The translations under genes and the position numbers were made by a program. 25,545 nucleotides of DNA. Source: Desulfurococcales archaeon. GTDB taxonomy: Archaea > Thermoproteota > Thermoprotei_A > Sulfolobales > Fervidicoccaceae. This document shows, piece after piece, positions 15,110 through 23,425 of this stretch. Each line of letters opens with the position of its first letter. Positions within the stretch are counted from its first letter, which is position 1. The DNA lies in NCBI GenBank assembly GCA_027048265.1, contig JALTXS010000015.1, positions 1 through 25,545 on the forward strand, in the 5' to 3' direction. Below the pieces are notes generated by a model. It had not been told where the DNA came from. It made no database searches and saw only the letters and a list, made by a program, of their open reading frames with translations.

Positions 15110-16240
15110 ATGATTGGCAAACAAGTGTTTGGAACGAGGGGAGGATCCATGAGGTATTTTGAAGAAAGCCTGGTACTTCAAAGATGCTCGGCCGCTATTG
15201 GGCCATCAGAGGAAAGGAGTGTAGCTGTCCTAGGTAGTGGGGACTATAGTGTTCAATTAAGTGAGGATGGGCGACCTCTGCTCTCAATAATTAACGGACA
15301 TCATGGAGGACATGATATTGCGTCTACTGTGGATTGTAGAGGCAAGGTGGCTTACATACCACCTCCCAATATCATATTCAAGAAATCTATAAGAGGTATA
15401 AGAGAGAGGGAGCTTAGAAAACTGACCATTGACAAGGGGTATAGTTCGGCGTTAGTCATAGGAAAGAGAGAGGCATCGCAAGTAACTATAGGAGAACTTA
15501 AGGGGAAAACGTCTAGTAATCCCCATGCTATGCTGAAAGGAGGTTTTCCCAAATACGGGGTTATTTACGAAAATAGACTCGTAGAGTTTTCGAGAAAAGG
15601 AACGGTTACACAGCAGGAATACGATGGACACATAATCATGCTTGGCATGTCGAGACAAGGCCTCTATAAGCTTATGAAACAATTAGGCGGCCCCCCCATC
15701 CAATCGCTTGTGAGGGAAGGGCTAGTACCTGACCCTGGCAAGCCTACTATAATAGTCACAAACGGATGGCTAACATCCAGTGACCTCGAGGCAATAAAGG
15801 GCTTGAATAATATTGTACTCGCCTACTGTGGTCTAGCCCCTCTTGAAAAGGGCCTGGGTGGAGGTTTGCCTCTCCATGAGATCATTGGGGACGAGGAGCT
15901 ACGATATAGGACGATGCTAGCAACATGTGATTCAGACCTGGAGAAATGGTATACCCATTCACTAGCATTTGTGACTATTGCCTCGCTATTCTCAAGGTAC
16001 TATTCATGGTCTGCGAAACCACTTCCTGAAGAGATTCTTGGCCTCATGTATAATGGTTACAGATTGATAAAGCAGGAAGTTTTCCCAGTGCTCCTCTATA
16101 ATGATTACAAGCCGGGACGTATCAGTGGCCTAGATGGTTCTCTAATAGAGTACATTGACCCACATACGCCGGGTCCCCAAGACTTTTACATAATAAAGGC
16201 CACGGGTTCACCGAGTAAGTGGACCAGCGACCTCCTCTGA
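15110..16240 (+). CDS. Protein of unknown function, 376 residues
   Basis: I do not recognise this protein. It looks soluble: no signal peptide and no clear membrane helix, only short hydrophobic stretches such as LAFVTIASLFSRYY. Distinct segments are SVAVLGSGDYSVQLSEDGRPLLSI and INGHHGGHDIAS near residues 40-70, YIPPPNIIF, a middle ending in PTIIVTNGWLTSSDLEAIKGL (a strand-turn-helix rhythm) and a C-terminal YIDPHTPGPQDFYIIKATG. The histidine pair HHGGHD could bind metal, but this is a guess. An A-box (TTATGTAAAT, centre near 15084) lies 26 bases before ATG 15110, fitting a leaderless start; ATG 15149, preceded by GGGGAGGA, is a strong alternative giving 363 residues. The last 33 bases overlap the convergent HD gene. 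Codon use resembles the neighbours. Confidence 0.75.
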   Translation: MIGKQVFGTRGGSMRYFEESLVLQRCSAAIGPSEERSVAVLGSGDYSVQLSEDGRPLLSIINGHHGGHDIASTVDCRGKVAYIPPPNIIFKKSIRGIRERELRKLTIDKGYSSALVIGKREASQVTIGELKGKTSSNPHAMLKGGFPKYGVIYENRLVEFSRKGTVTQQEYDGHIIMLGMSRQGLYKLMKQLGGPPIQSLVREGLVPDPGKPTIIVTNGWLTSSDLEAIKGLNNIVLAYCGLAPLEKGLGGGLPLHEIIGDEELRYRTMLATCDSDLEKWYTHSLAFVTIASLFSRYYSWSAKPLPEEILGLMYNGYRLIKQEVFPVLLYNDYKPGRISGLDGSLIEYIDPHTPGPQDFYIIKATGSPSKWTSDLL

Positions 16241-16750
16241 GGCTTTTCTTAGAAAAGCATACTCGCTCCTAGATAGCAGGTCATTCAGCTGTTTCTTTAT
16301 GGACTCTTCTATTTCTATGCACCTTTGGTACCCGGCGCTTCTGAGGCGCCTGGCTTCGATTAATGTTGCTATCTTCTCGCCCACCCTAGCGACCCTAGAT
16401 TCTGCTGTTTCTTGAGAAACCCATTCCCGGTATAGGTCAAGAATTTGTTTGGGTAACCCCAGTTCTTCGACTGCTTTCAGCTCTATATCCTCTTTAACTC
16501 CTCCGAGTTTAGCGGAGGAGTATAAGGGCAGGTCGCCGACCCGGCACTCTGCCATGTCATGAATAATAGCTAGGGCCATCGCACGCTCTACGTTAACACC
16601 AACCTTCGATGCAAGGATACCACTTATGACGCTGGCCTCATACGAGTGAGCCGCAACAGTCTCCGCCACAGAGGCTGGCACACCCCTTTGCATCCAACCT
16701 GTCCTGGGCAGTTTTTTTAACGCATCGATACAAGTTGATACATCGTCCAA
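16208..16750 (-). CDS. HD-domain phosphohydrolase (YfbR/COG1896-like, possible 5'-nucleotidase)
   Basis: A 180-residue HD-superfamily protein. The metal site is visible as H35 (ETVAAHSYEAS), H64-D65 (LAIIHDMAECRVGDL) and following acidic residues. Family relatives include the E. coli deoxyribonucleoside 5'-monophosphatase YfbR, so a nucleotidase role is a reasonable guess, and nucleotide genes are nearby. The final metal ligand, usually aspartate in an ADK-type motif, appears as GEK (VARVGEKIATLIEA), a conservative D-to-E change if my alignment is right. TTG start with GGTG seven bases before it. It diverges from the MFS gene, sharing an AT-rich promoter. Confidence 0.8.
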   Translation of the reverse strand: MDDVSTCIDALKKLPRTGWMQRGVPASVAETVAAHSYEASVISGILASKVGVNVERAMALAIIHDMAECRVGDLPLYSSAKLGGVKEDIELKAVEELGLPKQILDLYREWVSQETAESRVARVGEKIATLIEARRLRSAGYQRCIEIEESIKKQLNDLLSRSEYAFLRKASEEVAGPLTR

Positions 16751-16784
16751 GGTGCTGCACCAGGTGACCTTCTAGCGGTAAAAT

Positions 16785-16796
16785 ATTATTAATAAT
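16785..16796. promoter_or_regulatory. Palindromic A-box shared by the HD and MFS genes
   Basis: ATTATTAATAAT is a perfect 12-base palindrome inside a longer AT run between divergent genes. It predicts transcription starts near 16764 (minus) and 16817 (plus), the latter only a few bases before the MFS start codon. Confidence 0.45.
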
Positions 16797-16822
16797 TCTC
16801 ACGTTACAGCGGGTGCTAGAAA

Positions 16823-18028
16823 TTGGGAGGAGATATTGTACGGGGAGGCTGGGTTGTCGGAGGGTCTTTTAGGGCTTACTACTTGGCATCTTACCTTACC
16901 GGTCTCATGATATCCGTTTACTATACTTACACGAGGGCGGTTATAGGAGGCCTTGATTATGGTGGAAAATACGCGCTGGTAGTATTCCTTGCTGCCATGG
17001 AGAGCATACCAGGGCTACTATCAGTAATATTCGGGTTCGTCTCAGATGTCGCTGGACGTAGAAATGCGCTCCTCGCAGGGCTAGTCTCCTCCCTTATACT
17101 AGTGGCAATGGGCTTTGTTGAACCAAGGTTTTACCCAATTATGGCGTTTGGTGTTTTCACGGGGTACACATTCTTTTGGGCTTCTCTATACGGGGTTATC
17201 TTGGATTATGTGGAAGGCAGAGGGAGGCCTCTGAGCCTATTTGGCCTTGCGGGCTCACTAGGATGGTCGTCAGGGGGTGTGATCACGGGCCTGATCTCAA
17301 ACTATGGGCCACTAGCTGTATTCATGTTCGCTGGGCTTTCAATAGGCCTTGCATCAGTTATATCCTACGCGACCTTCCCCCGGAGCCTCGTCGTTCGAGA
17401 GAAGCCTAAGCTTGACAGCCTGGTAAGGGGGATAAGGTCGGTAATCGTAATATTCATTGCCTATCTATTGGGGTCGGCCGGTGTATCCATTTACATTAAC
17501 TCAATGGGACTGAGGCTCTTCGAGGTGCTTGGGGGAGACATGATGCTCTATGGTTTTCTGTTCTCAACGATGACGGGGCTCCTGGGTGCAATTAGTAGAC
17601 CTTTCGCGGGAATGCTTGTAGACAAGGTGAGGCCTGAGGCCGTGCTAGCAGGTGTGTTCGCAACATATTTATTCTCCGGAATAATGGTCACACTACACAT
17701 ACCCCTATTCCTCATTATATTGATATGGTTACTCCCACTATACCCTTTCTATGAGACATCGGCTCTGACCACATCGTCTAGAAGGCTCCCAGCCAGTCTT
17801 CAGTCCACCGCGGCTGGTATTGTTGGCACCGGCTCTTCGTTGAGTGGATTCGTGAACGCCGTTGCTTCGAGTGTTATAGGAGAAGGCGGGTTCCATAAGG
17901 CCTTATTAATAGGGGTGTCGCTTCTTTTAATATCACTCTTGCTATTAGTTTTTGTCCTTACAGGGGAAGGCAAACGAAATAAAGGAGAAAAGGTCATGGG
18001 TAACACTAGGCCACTACAACCCATGTAA
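16823..18028 (+). CDS. Major facilitator superfamily transporter
   Basis: A 401-residue membrane protein with about twelve hydrophobic segments in two halves. The MFS loop signature between helices 2 and 3 is present as GFVSDVAGRRNALLAG, and its counterpart in the second half is RPFAGMLVDKVRPEAVLAG. Substrate is not evident. TTG at 16823 is the only early start; no ATG or GTG lies in frame near it, and the next TTG is 20 codons in (LASYLTG). Transcription is predicted to begin just a few bases before this codon. The gene ends 155 bases before the phosphorylase-like gene on the same strand. Confidence 0.82.
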   Translation: MGGDIVRGGWVVGGSFRAYYLASYLTGLMISVYYTYTRAVIGGLDYGGKYALVVFLAAMESIPGLLSVIFGFVSDVAGRRNALLAGLVSSLILVAMGFVEPRFYPIMAFGVFTGYTFFWASLYGVILDYVEGRGRPLSLFGLAGSLGWSSGGVITGLISNYGPLAVFMFAGLSIGLASVISYATFPRSLVVREKPKLDSLVRGIRSVIVIFIAYLLGSAGVSIYINSMGLRLFEVLGGDMMLYGFLFSTMTGLLGAISRPFAGMLVDKVRPEAVLAGVFATYLFSGIMVTLHIPLFLIILIWLLPLYPFYETSALTTSSRRLPASLQSTAAGIVGTGSSLSGFVNAVASSVIGEGGFHKALLIGVSLLLISLLLLVFVLTGEGKRNKGEKVMGNTRPLQPM

Positions 18029-18036
18029 TAGAGCGA

Positions 18037-18054
18037 TGCCCTGTCAAGAGGGCA
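18037..18054 (+). repeat. Six-base-pair hairpin after the MFS gene
   Basis: TGCCCT and AGGGCA pair perfectly around a six-base loop, starting nine bases after the stop codon. No T-run follows, so it is not a clear terminator; it could protect the 3' end of the message. Confidence 0.3.
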
Positions 18055-18183
18055 CTGGTATGTCCCTAAACACGCATCCGTATACGAGCTGTATCGGAAA
18101 ACCTGGTTGGGCTGTGACTACCACCATGGGATTATCTCCTACTTTAGCATCCGTAACGAGTCCGCTGGAAGGGGAATTCATTC

Positions 18184-18984
18184 ATGTCGTTTCGCGAGGA
18201 TAGGCAAGAAATATTTGAGGACGAGACGGAGCTTTCCAGATACGCTATTCTGACTGACAGCAGGCATATTTTCCAACGGTTCGAGCAGGAACTAGATAAC
18301 GTAGTTCGGGAGGAGGGTAGCCTGTACGCCAACGTGGTTCAAGGCGAGTACATTAACATGAAAGTAAGCGTCATAAACTATCCCCCCGGAGCAAGCAATA
18401 CTGTGCTAGTCTTTGACGAGATGCTTAGGAAAGGCGTCCGGGTCGCGGTTAAGATAGGATATGGTGTATACCTAAGGCCAACCCGGCACCCTCTCAGGAT
18501 AGCCCTTGCAGCGGTTCGCTTAGAGGGACTCTTAAACCACGTGTATCCACCTGAGATACCCCCTGTAGCTTCCATAACCCTTGTTAATCACCTCTCAAGA
18601 GCATTGGAGAACAGGGATGTACCCCACGACATAGACCTCGTGGCAAGCGTCGGAATGCCTCTGAGGAACCTGGAAAACGGGTTTCTCCCAAACAGTGTAC
18701 GCAAATGGGACATAAACGTGATAGATACGGACACATCCATCTTCTACCTCATGGCATACCAGAGAAAAGCAATGGCGTCATCGGTGATCGTCCCTATCAT
18801 GTCAGCAGCAGAAGCGGAAGAGTATGGCATATGGAGCGAGCACGAAATCAGTAAGAAGATGGAGGACCTGTTCAACAGGATAGCTCCTAGCGTATTAGAG
18901 GGTCTCTGGCAGGTAAAGGAATCTGCAGAGAGGGGAATGCAGCTGGAGTTCACCAAGCACCACAGGCACGAGAACAAACATTAG
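18184..18984 (+). CDS. Nucleoside-phosphorylase-like protein with degenerate active site
   Basis: A 266-residue protein that follows the order of the purine-nucleoside/uridine phosphorylase fold (PF01048). YAILTDSRHIFQRFEQELDN takes the place of the phosphate-loop segment (ILxGDPxRxxxIAxxLDN), SVINYPPGASNTVLVFDEML that of the GIGGPSAAIxxEEL segment, VRVAVKIGYGVYLRP that of xxIRxGTAGG, and INVIDTDTSIFYLMAYQRKA that of the ribose-binding ME segment. The GDP, GIGG, R-x-G-T and M-E residues are all altered, so normal phosphorolysis is doubtful. A scaffold, regulatory or altered-substrate role is possible. ATG start with GGAAGGGGA upstream. The identification rests on overall alignment by eye. Confidence 0.6.
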   Translation: MSFREDRQEIFEDETELSRYAILTDSRHIFQRFEQELDNVVREEGSLYANVVQGEYINMKVSVINYPPGASNTVLVFDEMLRKGVRVAVKIGYGVYLRPTRHPLRIALAAVRLEGLLNHVYPPEIPPVASITLVNHLSRALENRDVPHDIDLVASVGMPLRNLENGFLPNSVRKWDINVIDTDTSIFYLMAYQRKAMASSVIVPIMSAAEAEEYGIWSEHEISKKMEDLFNRIAPSVLEGLWQVKESAERGMQLEFTKHHRHENKH

Positions 18985-19012
18985 CAAACCGAGATAACAT
19001 CAGCCATAGTAA

Positions 19013-19071
19013 CCGATGAAGAGAAAACGACTGCCGAGCCATGATGCGATGACGAAGTGGAGCGACTCTGA
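19013..19071 (+). ncRNA. Candidate C/D-box guide sRNA (weak)
   Basis: The spacer between the phosphorylase-like gene and pyk holds, in the correct order, C-like CCGATGA (19013-19019), D'-like CCGA (19034-19037), C'-like GCGATGA (19046-19052) and D CTGA (19068-19071). The intervals of 14 and 15 bases suit guide segments and the total of 59 bases suits archaeal C/D RNAs. Only the D box is canonical; both C boxes have C in place of the usual U. I have not identified an rRNA or tRNA target. Confidence 0.25.
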
Positions 19072-19160
19072 GGACAAGCCTCTGGCTGGATAGCAGCGTG
19101 TAGTCCTAACATGACTGAGCACGTGCATGTAGCATGGAATTGATAGGTGGTGCAGGATAT

Positions 19161-20564
19161 ATGGAGCGTAGGACCAAGATACTTGCAACACTAGGTCCCT
19201 CCACCTCGGACGTGCACGTTATTAGGAAATTAGTAAAGGAAGGAGCCGATGCTTTCAGGATAAATTTCAGCCACGGTGATGAAAACCAATGGTCCGAGTT
19301 TGCCAAGTCTGTTAGGGAGATTGAGGATGAAACGGGAAGGGGCATACCGTTAGTGGGGGATCTCCAGGGTCCTAATGTCAGGCTTGGAAGAATAGCTAAT
19401 GAAACAGGAGCCATTGAGCTTAGGAGAGGTGAGAAGGTAGTAGTAGAGTATGGGACAGGGAGTGAAGATGCGCTACCTGTTCCATTAAAGGCTTTCTTCG
19501 AGGTCCTCGAGAAAGGTGATACCATCGTCATAGGTGATGGGCAAGTCGTGCTAGAGGTAGAGGAGGTTGACATGGACAGGGCCATGGCAAAAGTGGTGGT
19601 ACCCGGTAAGGTGTCCAGCAGGAAGAGCGTCTATGTAAAAGACAAACAAATCCCAATGCCCTTCATAACGGAGAAGGACCGCAACGACCTGATCTTCGCA
19701 GTGAAAAACAGCTTCTCCTACATTCTACTAAGCTTCGTCGAAAGTCCCTCACATGTTGAAAAGGCTAGAGAATTTCTTAAATCCATAGGGGGAGACGAGC
19801 TTGGTCTGATAGCCAAGATTGAGACAGCGAACGCGGTTTCCAACATAGAGGGCATAGTGAAGGCGGCAGACGGTGTAGTTGTCGCAAGGGGTGACCTTGG
19901 AACACACTTTCCACTTGAGAAGCTCCCCAGTATACAAAGGAGGATAATAAGGACCGCACGTATTAAAGGAAAAATCGGTGTGCTCGCAACCCAGCTTTTA
20001 TCGTCTATGCTTGAAAGCCCAGTGCCTTCGAGGAGCGATGTGGTGGACATATATAATGGCGTCCTCCAAGGAGCGGATGTAATGATGCTAACAAATGAGA
20101 CGGCCGTGGGCAGGTACCCTGTGGAGGCCGTCTCCTGGCTTAGGAGAGTGATAGTTGAGGCTGAAAAGGAGTTACAAGAGCATCTAGACTCTCAGAGGGA
20201 GGCGGTTGAAGCAACTACTACCGCGGAGAGGTTCGCGAAGGGTATTGTGGAGATGGCCAATAATCTGTCCGCGCATATTATTGTTTATACAAAGAGTGGC
20301 AAGACAGTAAACCTGCTCTCTAGGTTCAGGCCCTCTCGAACCATATACGCGGGGACATCGTCGGTCAACGTTGCGAGGAAAATAAGGATGCTCTGGGGCG
20401 TCCATTCTCTCCTGATAAAGGCCAAGGATTATACTGATGGAATTGATGAGACAAGGAACATTCTTCTAAGAGACAACCTAATAGGATATGGCGAGACTAT
20501 TATTGAGACCTTCAGGATAAGCACGGGCGAGAGCCACCATCTAAAAATATACCAGGTAAGGTAA
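19161..20564 (+). CDS. pyk: Pyruvate kinase
   Basis: Transfers phosphate from PEP to ADP in the last step of glycolysis. Visible blocks: RRTKILATLGPST, FRINFSHGD, DLQGPNVRLG, LIAKIETANAV with the catalytic lysine and a metal-binding glutamate, VVVARGDLG with the metal-binding aspartate, ATQLLSSMLESPVPSRSDVVDI and LTNETAVGRYPVEAV. From ATG 19161 the product is 467 aa, normal for the family. I prefer this ATG to the one at 19134 because GGTGGTG lies eight bases before it and MERRTKILATLGPST matches the usual N-terminus. In DLQGPNVRLG the position that is Glu in potassium-dependent and Lys in potassium-independent enzymes is Asn. It converges on ppdK, leaving a 49-base gap. Confidence 0.93.
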   Translation: MERRTKILATLGPSTSDVHVIRKLVKEGADAFRINFSHGDENQWSEFAKSVREIEDETGRGIPLVGDLQGPNVRLGRIANETGAIELRRGEKVVVEYGTGSEDALPVPLKAFFEVLEKGDTIVIGDGQVVLEVEEVDMDRAMAKVVVPGKVSSRKSVYVKDKQIPMPFITEKDRNDLIFAVKNSFSYILLSFVESPSHVEKAREFLKSIGGDELGLIAKIETANAVSNIEGIVKAADGVVVARGDLGTHFPLEKLPSIQRRIIRTARIKGKIGVLATQLLSSMLESPVPSRSDVVDIYNGVLQGADVMMLTNETAVGRYPVEAVSWLRRVIVEAEKELQEHLDSQREAVEATTTAERFAKGIVEMANNLSAHIIVYTKSGKTVNLLSRFRPSRTIYAGTSSVNVARKIRMLWGVHSLLIKAKDYTDGIDETRNILLRDNLIGYGETIIETFRISTGESHHLKIYQVR

Positions 20565-20613
20565 ACCAGGGAGCAAAGCTATAATAAAACAGGGGAATCC
20601 AAGGGTAAGAAAA

Positions 20614-23370
20614 CTAGGCTTTTACACCTTTCTCCTTGAGAGCTGCATGTGCAGCTGCCAGTCTGGCGACTAGTATTCTAAAGGGTGATGCACTCACATA
20701 GTCAAGGCCAGCCTTGTGGAAGAAGTGGATGGACTTGGGGTCGCCGCCATGCTCTCCACATATGCCCACCTCTAGTGAGGGGTTAGCGCTTCTGCCTTTC
20801 TCGACCGCCATTTTCACCAGTTGTCCCACGCCTTTTTCGTCTATGGTTTCAAAGGGATTGTACTCCAGCAGGTCGAGCTCCAGGTACTGGGGCAGGAACT
20901 TGTTCTCTACATCATCTCTGCTGAAGCTGAACGTCGCCTGGGTAAGGTCGTTGGTGCCGAAGCTGAAGAATTCTACCTCTCTTGCTATCTCGTCGGCCAC
21001 GAGGCATGACCTTACGGTCTCCATCATGGTACCGATCTGGAACGGTATTTTCACGCCCAGTTTCTTCTCCACCTCCCTAGCTGTCGGGAGTATGGCCTTC
21101 TCCTTGACGTACTTGATTTCAGACGCTAGTGCCACTTGGGGTATCATGATCTGTACCTTGGGGTTGTATCCTTCCTTTATAAGCTCGCCAGCCGCCTCGA
21201 GTATTGCTCGGGTCAGGCCCTTGTATATCTCCGGGAATGTTACACCCACCCTTACTCCACGATGGCCCATCATTGGGTTGGCCTCGGTGAGCGCCTTCAC
21301 CCTCCTATACAGCTTCTCTAACTCGCTCGTGTCTTGCCCCTTTGATTTTGCTTCATATATTTCCTGTAGTAGCTCATCGGGACTCGGTAGGAACTCGTGG
21401 AGAGGCGGGTCTATGAGCCTGATTGTTACGGGTAGGCTGTCCATTATCTTCAGCATCTCTTTGAAGTCAGCTTTAACCATGCTGGCGAGCTCTTCCATAG
21501 CCTTTTCTCGCTCCTCTTTGTTCTCCGCCAGAATTACCCTCCGGAGAACTTCTAGCCTCTCGGGCTTTCTGAACATGCGCTCTATCCTTAGCAGGCCTAT
21601 TCCCTCCGCGCCATACTCTCTAGCGATCCTCGCGTCCTCAGGCACATCAGCATTGGCCTTGACCCCTAAACGTCTGAACTCGTCAGCCCAGCTTAGGAGA
21701 GTCCCCAGCTCCTTGCCAACGCTTGGCTTCACGGTGGGTATTTTTCCTAGATACACGTTACCCGTGTTACCGTCTATTGTTATCCAGTCTCCCTCCCGCA
21801 CAACAGTACCGTCGACTCGGAACAGCTTCTCGTCGTAAGATATCTTTATAGCCTCGGCTCCCACAACCGCCGGCTTCCCAATACCCCTAGCAACTACTGC
21901 TGCATGCGACGTCATGCCGCCCCTACTTGTCAAAATACCCTTTGAGGCATAGAAGCCATGAACGTCATCAGGCTTTGTCTCCACCCTCACTAGTATGACT
22001 TCTTTCCCGGCCCGGGCCCACTCTACAGCAGTGTCTGGGTCGAAGACAACCTGGCCACTAACTGCACCTGGTGAGGCTGCTAGTCCTTTCGCTATTGGTT
22101 TTCCTGCCTTGGACTCGTCTACCCTGGGGTAGAGTAGCTGGAGCACGTGCTCGGGCTGCACTTTCATGACGGCTTCTTCGCGTGTTATTATCCCCTCGTT
22201 TGCCATGTCGACGGCCGTCTTCACGCGGGCTATGGGTGTCATTTTAGCATTGCGTGTCTGCAGGAAGAATAGCTTGCCCTTCTCAACAGTGAACTCCACG
22301 TCCTGCACGTCCCTGTTTATTCTCTCTAGCTTCTTCACGTTCTTATAGAGATCTTCATAAAGTTCGGGGAACCTTTTCTTAAGCTCTGATATGGGCATGG
22401 GGGTTCTTATACCGGCTACCACGTCCTCACCCTGGGCGTTAGGTAGGTATTCTCCATACAGTTCGTTCTCGCCAGTTGCTACGTTCCTCGAAAACACAAC
22501 GCCGGTCCCAGAGTCCTCACCCATGTTGCCGAAGGCCATCGACTGCACGTTGACAGCCGTGCACTCTGCCACTTCTGGGGTTATGTTATGGGCGACCCTA
22601 TAGAATATGGCTCGGGGGTTCATCCATGAGCGGAAAACGGCCTTTATGGCTAGCCTTAGTTGCTCGTAGGGGTCCTGGGGGAACTCGCCCCTCTCTTTCC
22701 TTATAATCTCTTTAAACTTCTCTACGATCTCCTTTAGACCCTCCACGGGTATCTCCACATCGTATTTGGCCCCGTATTTCTTCTTGATTTCCTCGAACGT
22801 GTCATCGAACAGCTTCTCATCTATTGTGAGCACTATTTTTCCGAAAAGCTGGAGGAACCTCCTGTAGGAATCGTAGGCAAACCATTCGTTACCAGTATTG
22901 CTGGCGAGACCCTTCACAGTCTCGTCGTTAAGGCCCAGGTTCAGTACAGTGTCCATCATGCCGGGCATAGATACTGGAGCACCCGACCTTACGGAGACGA
23001 GAAGAGGATTCTGAGGATCACCGAAACCTCTCCCCCTCTTCTTTTCAAGCCTCCTCATGTGCTCTCTAACTTCGTCCATAAGACCCTCTGGCAGGTCAAG
23101 GCTGTCAATTATGCCCCACAGCTTCTCGATCAGCCTGTCCCTCTCCTGAGGGGGAGGGTTTTTCTCCAACCTTTTAACGATTGCATCGATTTCTGCTTTA
23201 CGGGGAGAGTAGAAGTCTTTACACGCCTCGGTAGTTATGGTGAAGCCCGGGGGAACCGGCAGTCCCGCCTGCGTCATTAGTGCAAGTCCCGCTCCTTTTC
23301 CCCCGAACAACTTCTTGTTGTTGGGATCAGCCTCTTCGAAGTCGTACACGTATTTCTTGCCGGGGGCCAT
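20614..23370 (-). CDS. ppdK: Pyruvate, phosphate dikinase
   Basis: Interconverts pyruvate, ATP and phosphate with PEP, AMP and pyrophosphate; in archaea it can serve gluconeogenesis or pyrophosphate-linked glycolysis. The domains are in order: ATP-grasp start GGKGAGLALMTQAGLPVPPG, SVRSGAPVSMPGMMDTVLNLG, QSMAFGNMGEDSGTGVVFSRN, the swivelling domain with phosphorylated His489 in GGMTSHAAVVARG, and the PEP/pyruvate barrel with RIERMF, GTNDLTQATFSFSRDD and catalytic Cys871 in CGEHGGDP. At 918 aa it is full length. ATG start with GAGGTGA six bases before it and a strong A-box at 23418-23425. SVRSGAPVSMPGMMDT identifies PPDK rather than PEP synthase. Confidence 0.95.
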   Translation of the reverse strand: MAPGKKYVYDFEEADPNNKKLFGGKGAGLALMTQAGLPVPPGFTITTEACKDFYSPRKAEIDAIVKRLEKNPPPQERDRLIEKLWGIIDSLDLPEGLMDEVREHMRRLEKKRGRGFGDPQNPLLVSVRSGAPVSMPGMMDTVLNLGLNDETVKGLASNTGNEWFAYDSYRRFLQLFGKIVLTIDEKLFDDTFEEIKKKYGAKYDVEIPVEGLKEIVEKFKEIIRKERGEFPQDPYEQLRLAIKAVFRSWMNPRAIFYRVAHNITPEVAECTAVNVQSMAFGNMGEDSGTGVVFSRNVATGENELYGEYLPNAQGEDVVAGIRTPMPISELKKRFPELYEDLYKNVKKLERINRDVQDVEFTVEKGKLFFLQTRNAKMTPIARVKTAVDMANEGIITREEAVMKVQPEHVLQLLYPRVDESKAGKPIAKGLAASPGAVSGQVVFDPDTAVEWARAGKEVILVRVETKPDDVHGFYASKGILTSRGGMTSHAAVVARGIGKPAVVGAEAIKISYDEKLFRVDGTVVREGDWITIDGNTGNVYLGKIPTVKPSVGKELGTLLSWADEFRRLGVKANADVPEDARIAREYGAEGIGLLRIERMFRKPERLEVLRRVILAENKEEREKAMEELASMVKADFKEMLKIMDSLPVTIRLIDPPLHEFLPSPDELLQEIYEAKSKGQDTSELEKLYRRVKALTEANPMMGHRGVRVGVTFPEIYKGLTRAILEAAGELIKEGYNPKVQIMIPQVALASEIKYVKEKAILPTAREVEKKLGVKIPFQIGTMMETVRSCLVADEIAREVEFFSFGTNDLTQATFSFSRDDVENKFLPQYLELDLLEYNPFETIDEKGVGQLVKMAVEKGRSANPSLEVGICGEHGGDPKSIHFFHKAGLDYVSASPFRILVARLAAAHAALKEKGVKA

Positions 23371-23417
23371 AGAAGGTCACCTCACAATAGGAGTTAGGGT
23401 CTCTGAACTTTTAATGA

Positions 23418-23425
23418 ATATATAA
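23418..23425 (-). promoter_or_regulatory. A-box for ppdK
   Basis: The minus strand reads TTATATAT inside an AT-rich run. Its centre near 23421 predicts transcription starting near 23395, giving a leader of about 25 bases that includes the GAGGTGA ribosome site at 23377-23383. It is one of the best TATA matches in the window. Confidence 0.6.

Noticed and set aside
17952..18203. 83-codon plus-strand frame overlapping the MFS end and the phosphorylase-like start
   Set aside because: It overlaps both real genes in another frame and has no motif or ribosome site of its own.
20714..21838. Long open frame of 374 codons on the plus strand inside ppdK
   Set aside because: It is antisense to conserved dikinase motifs and its translation is Ser-rich and low in complexity, as expected for a codon-bias shadow.
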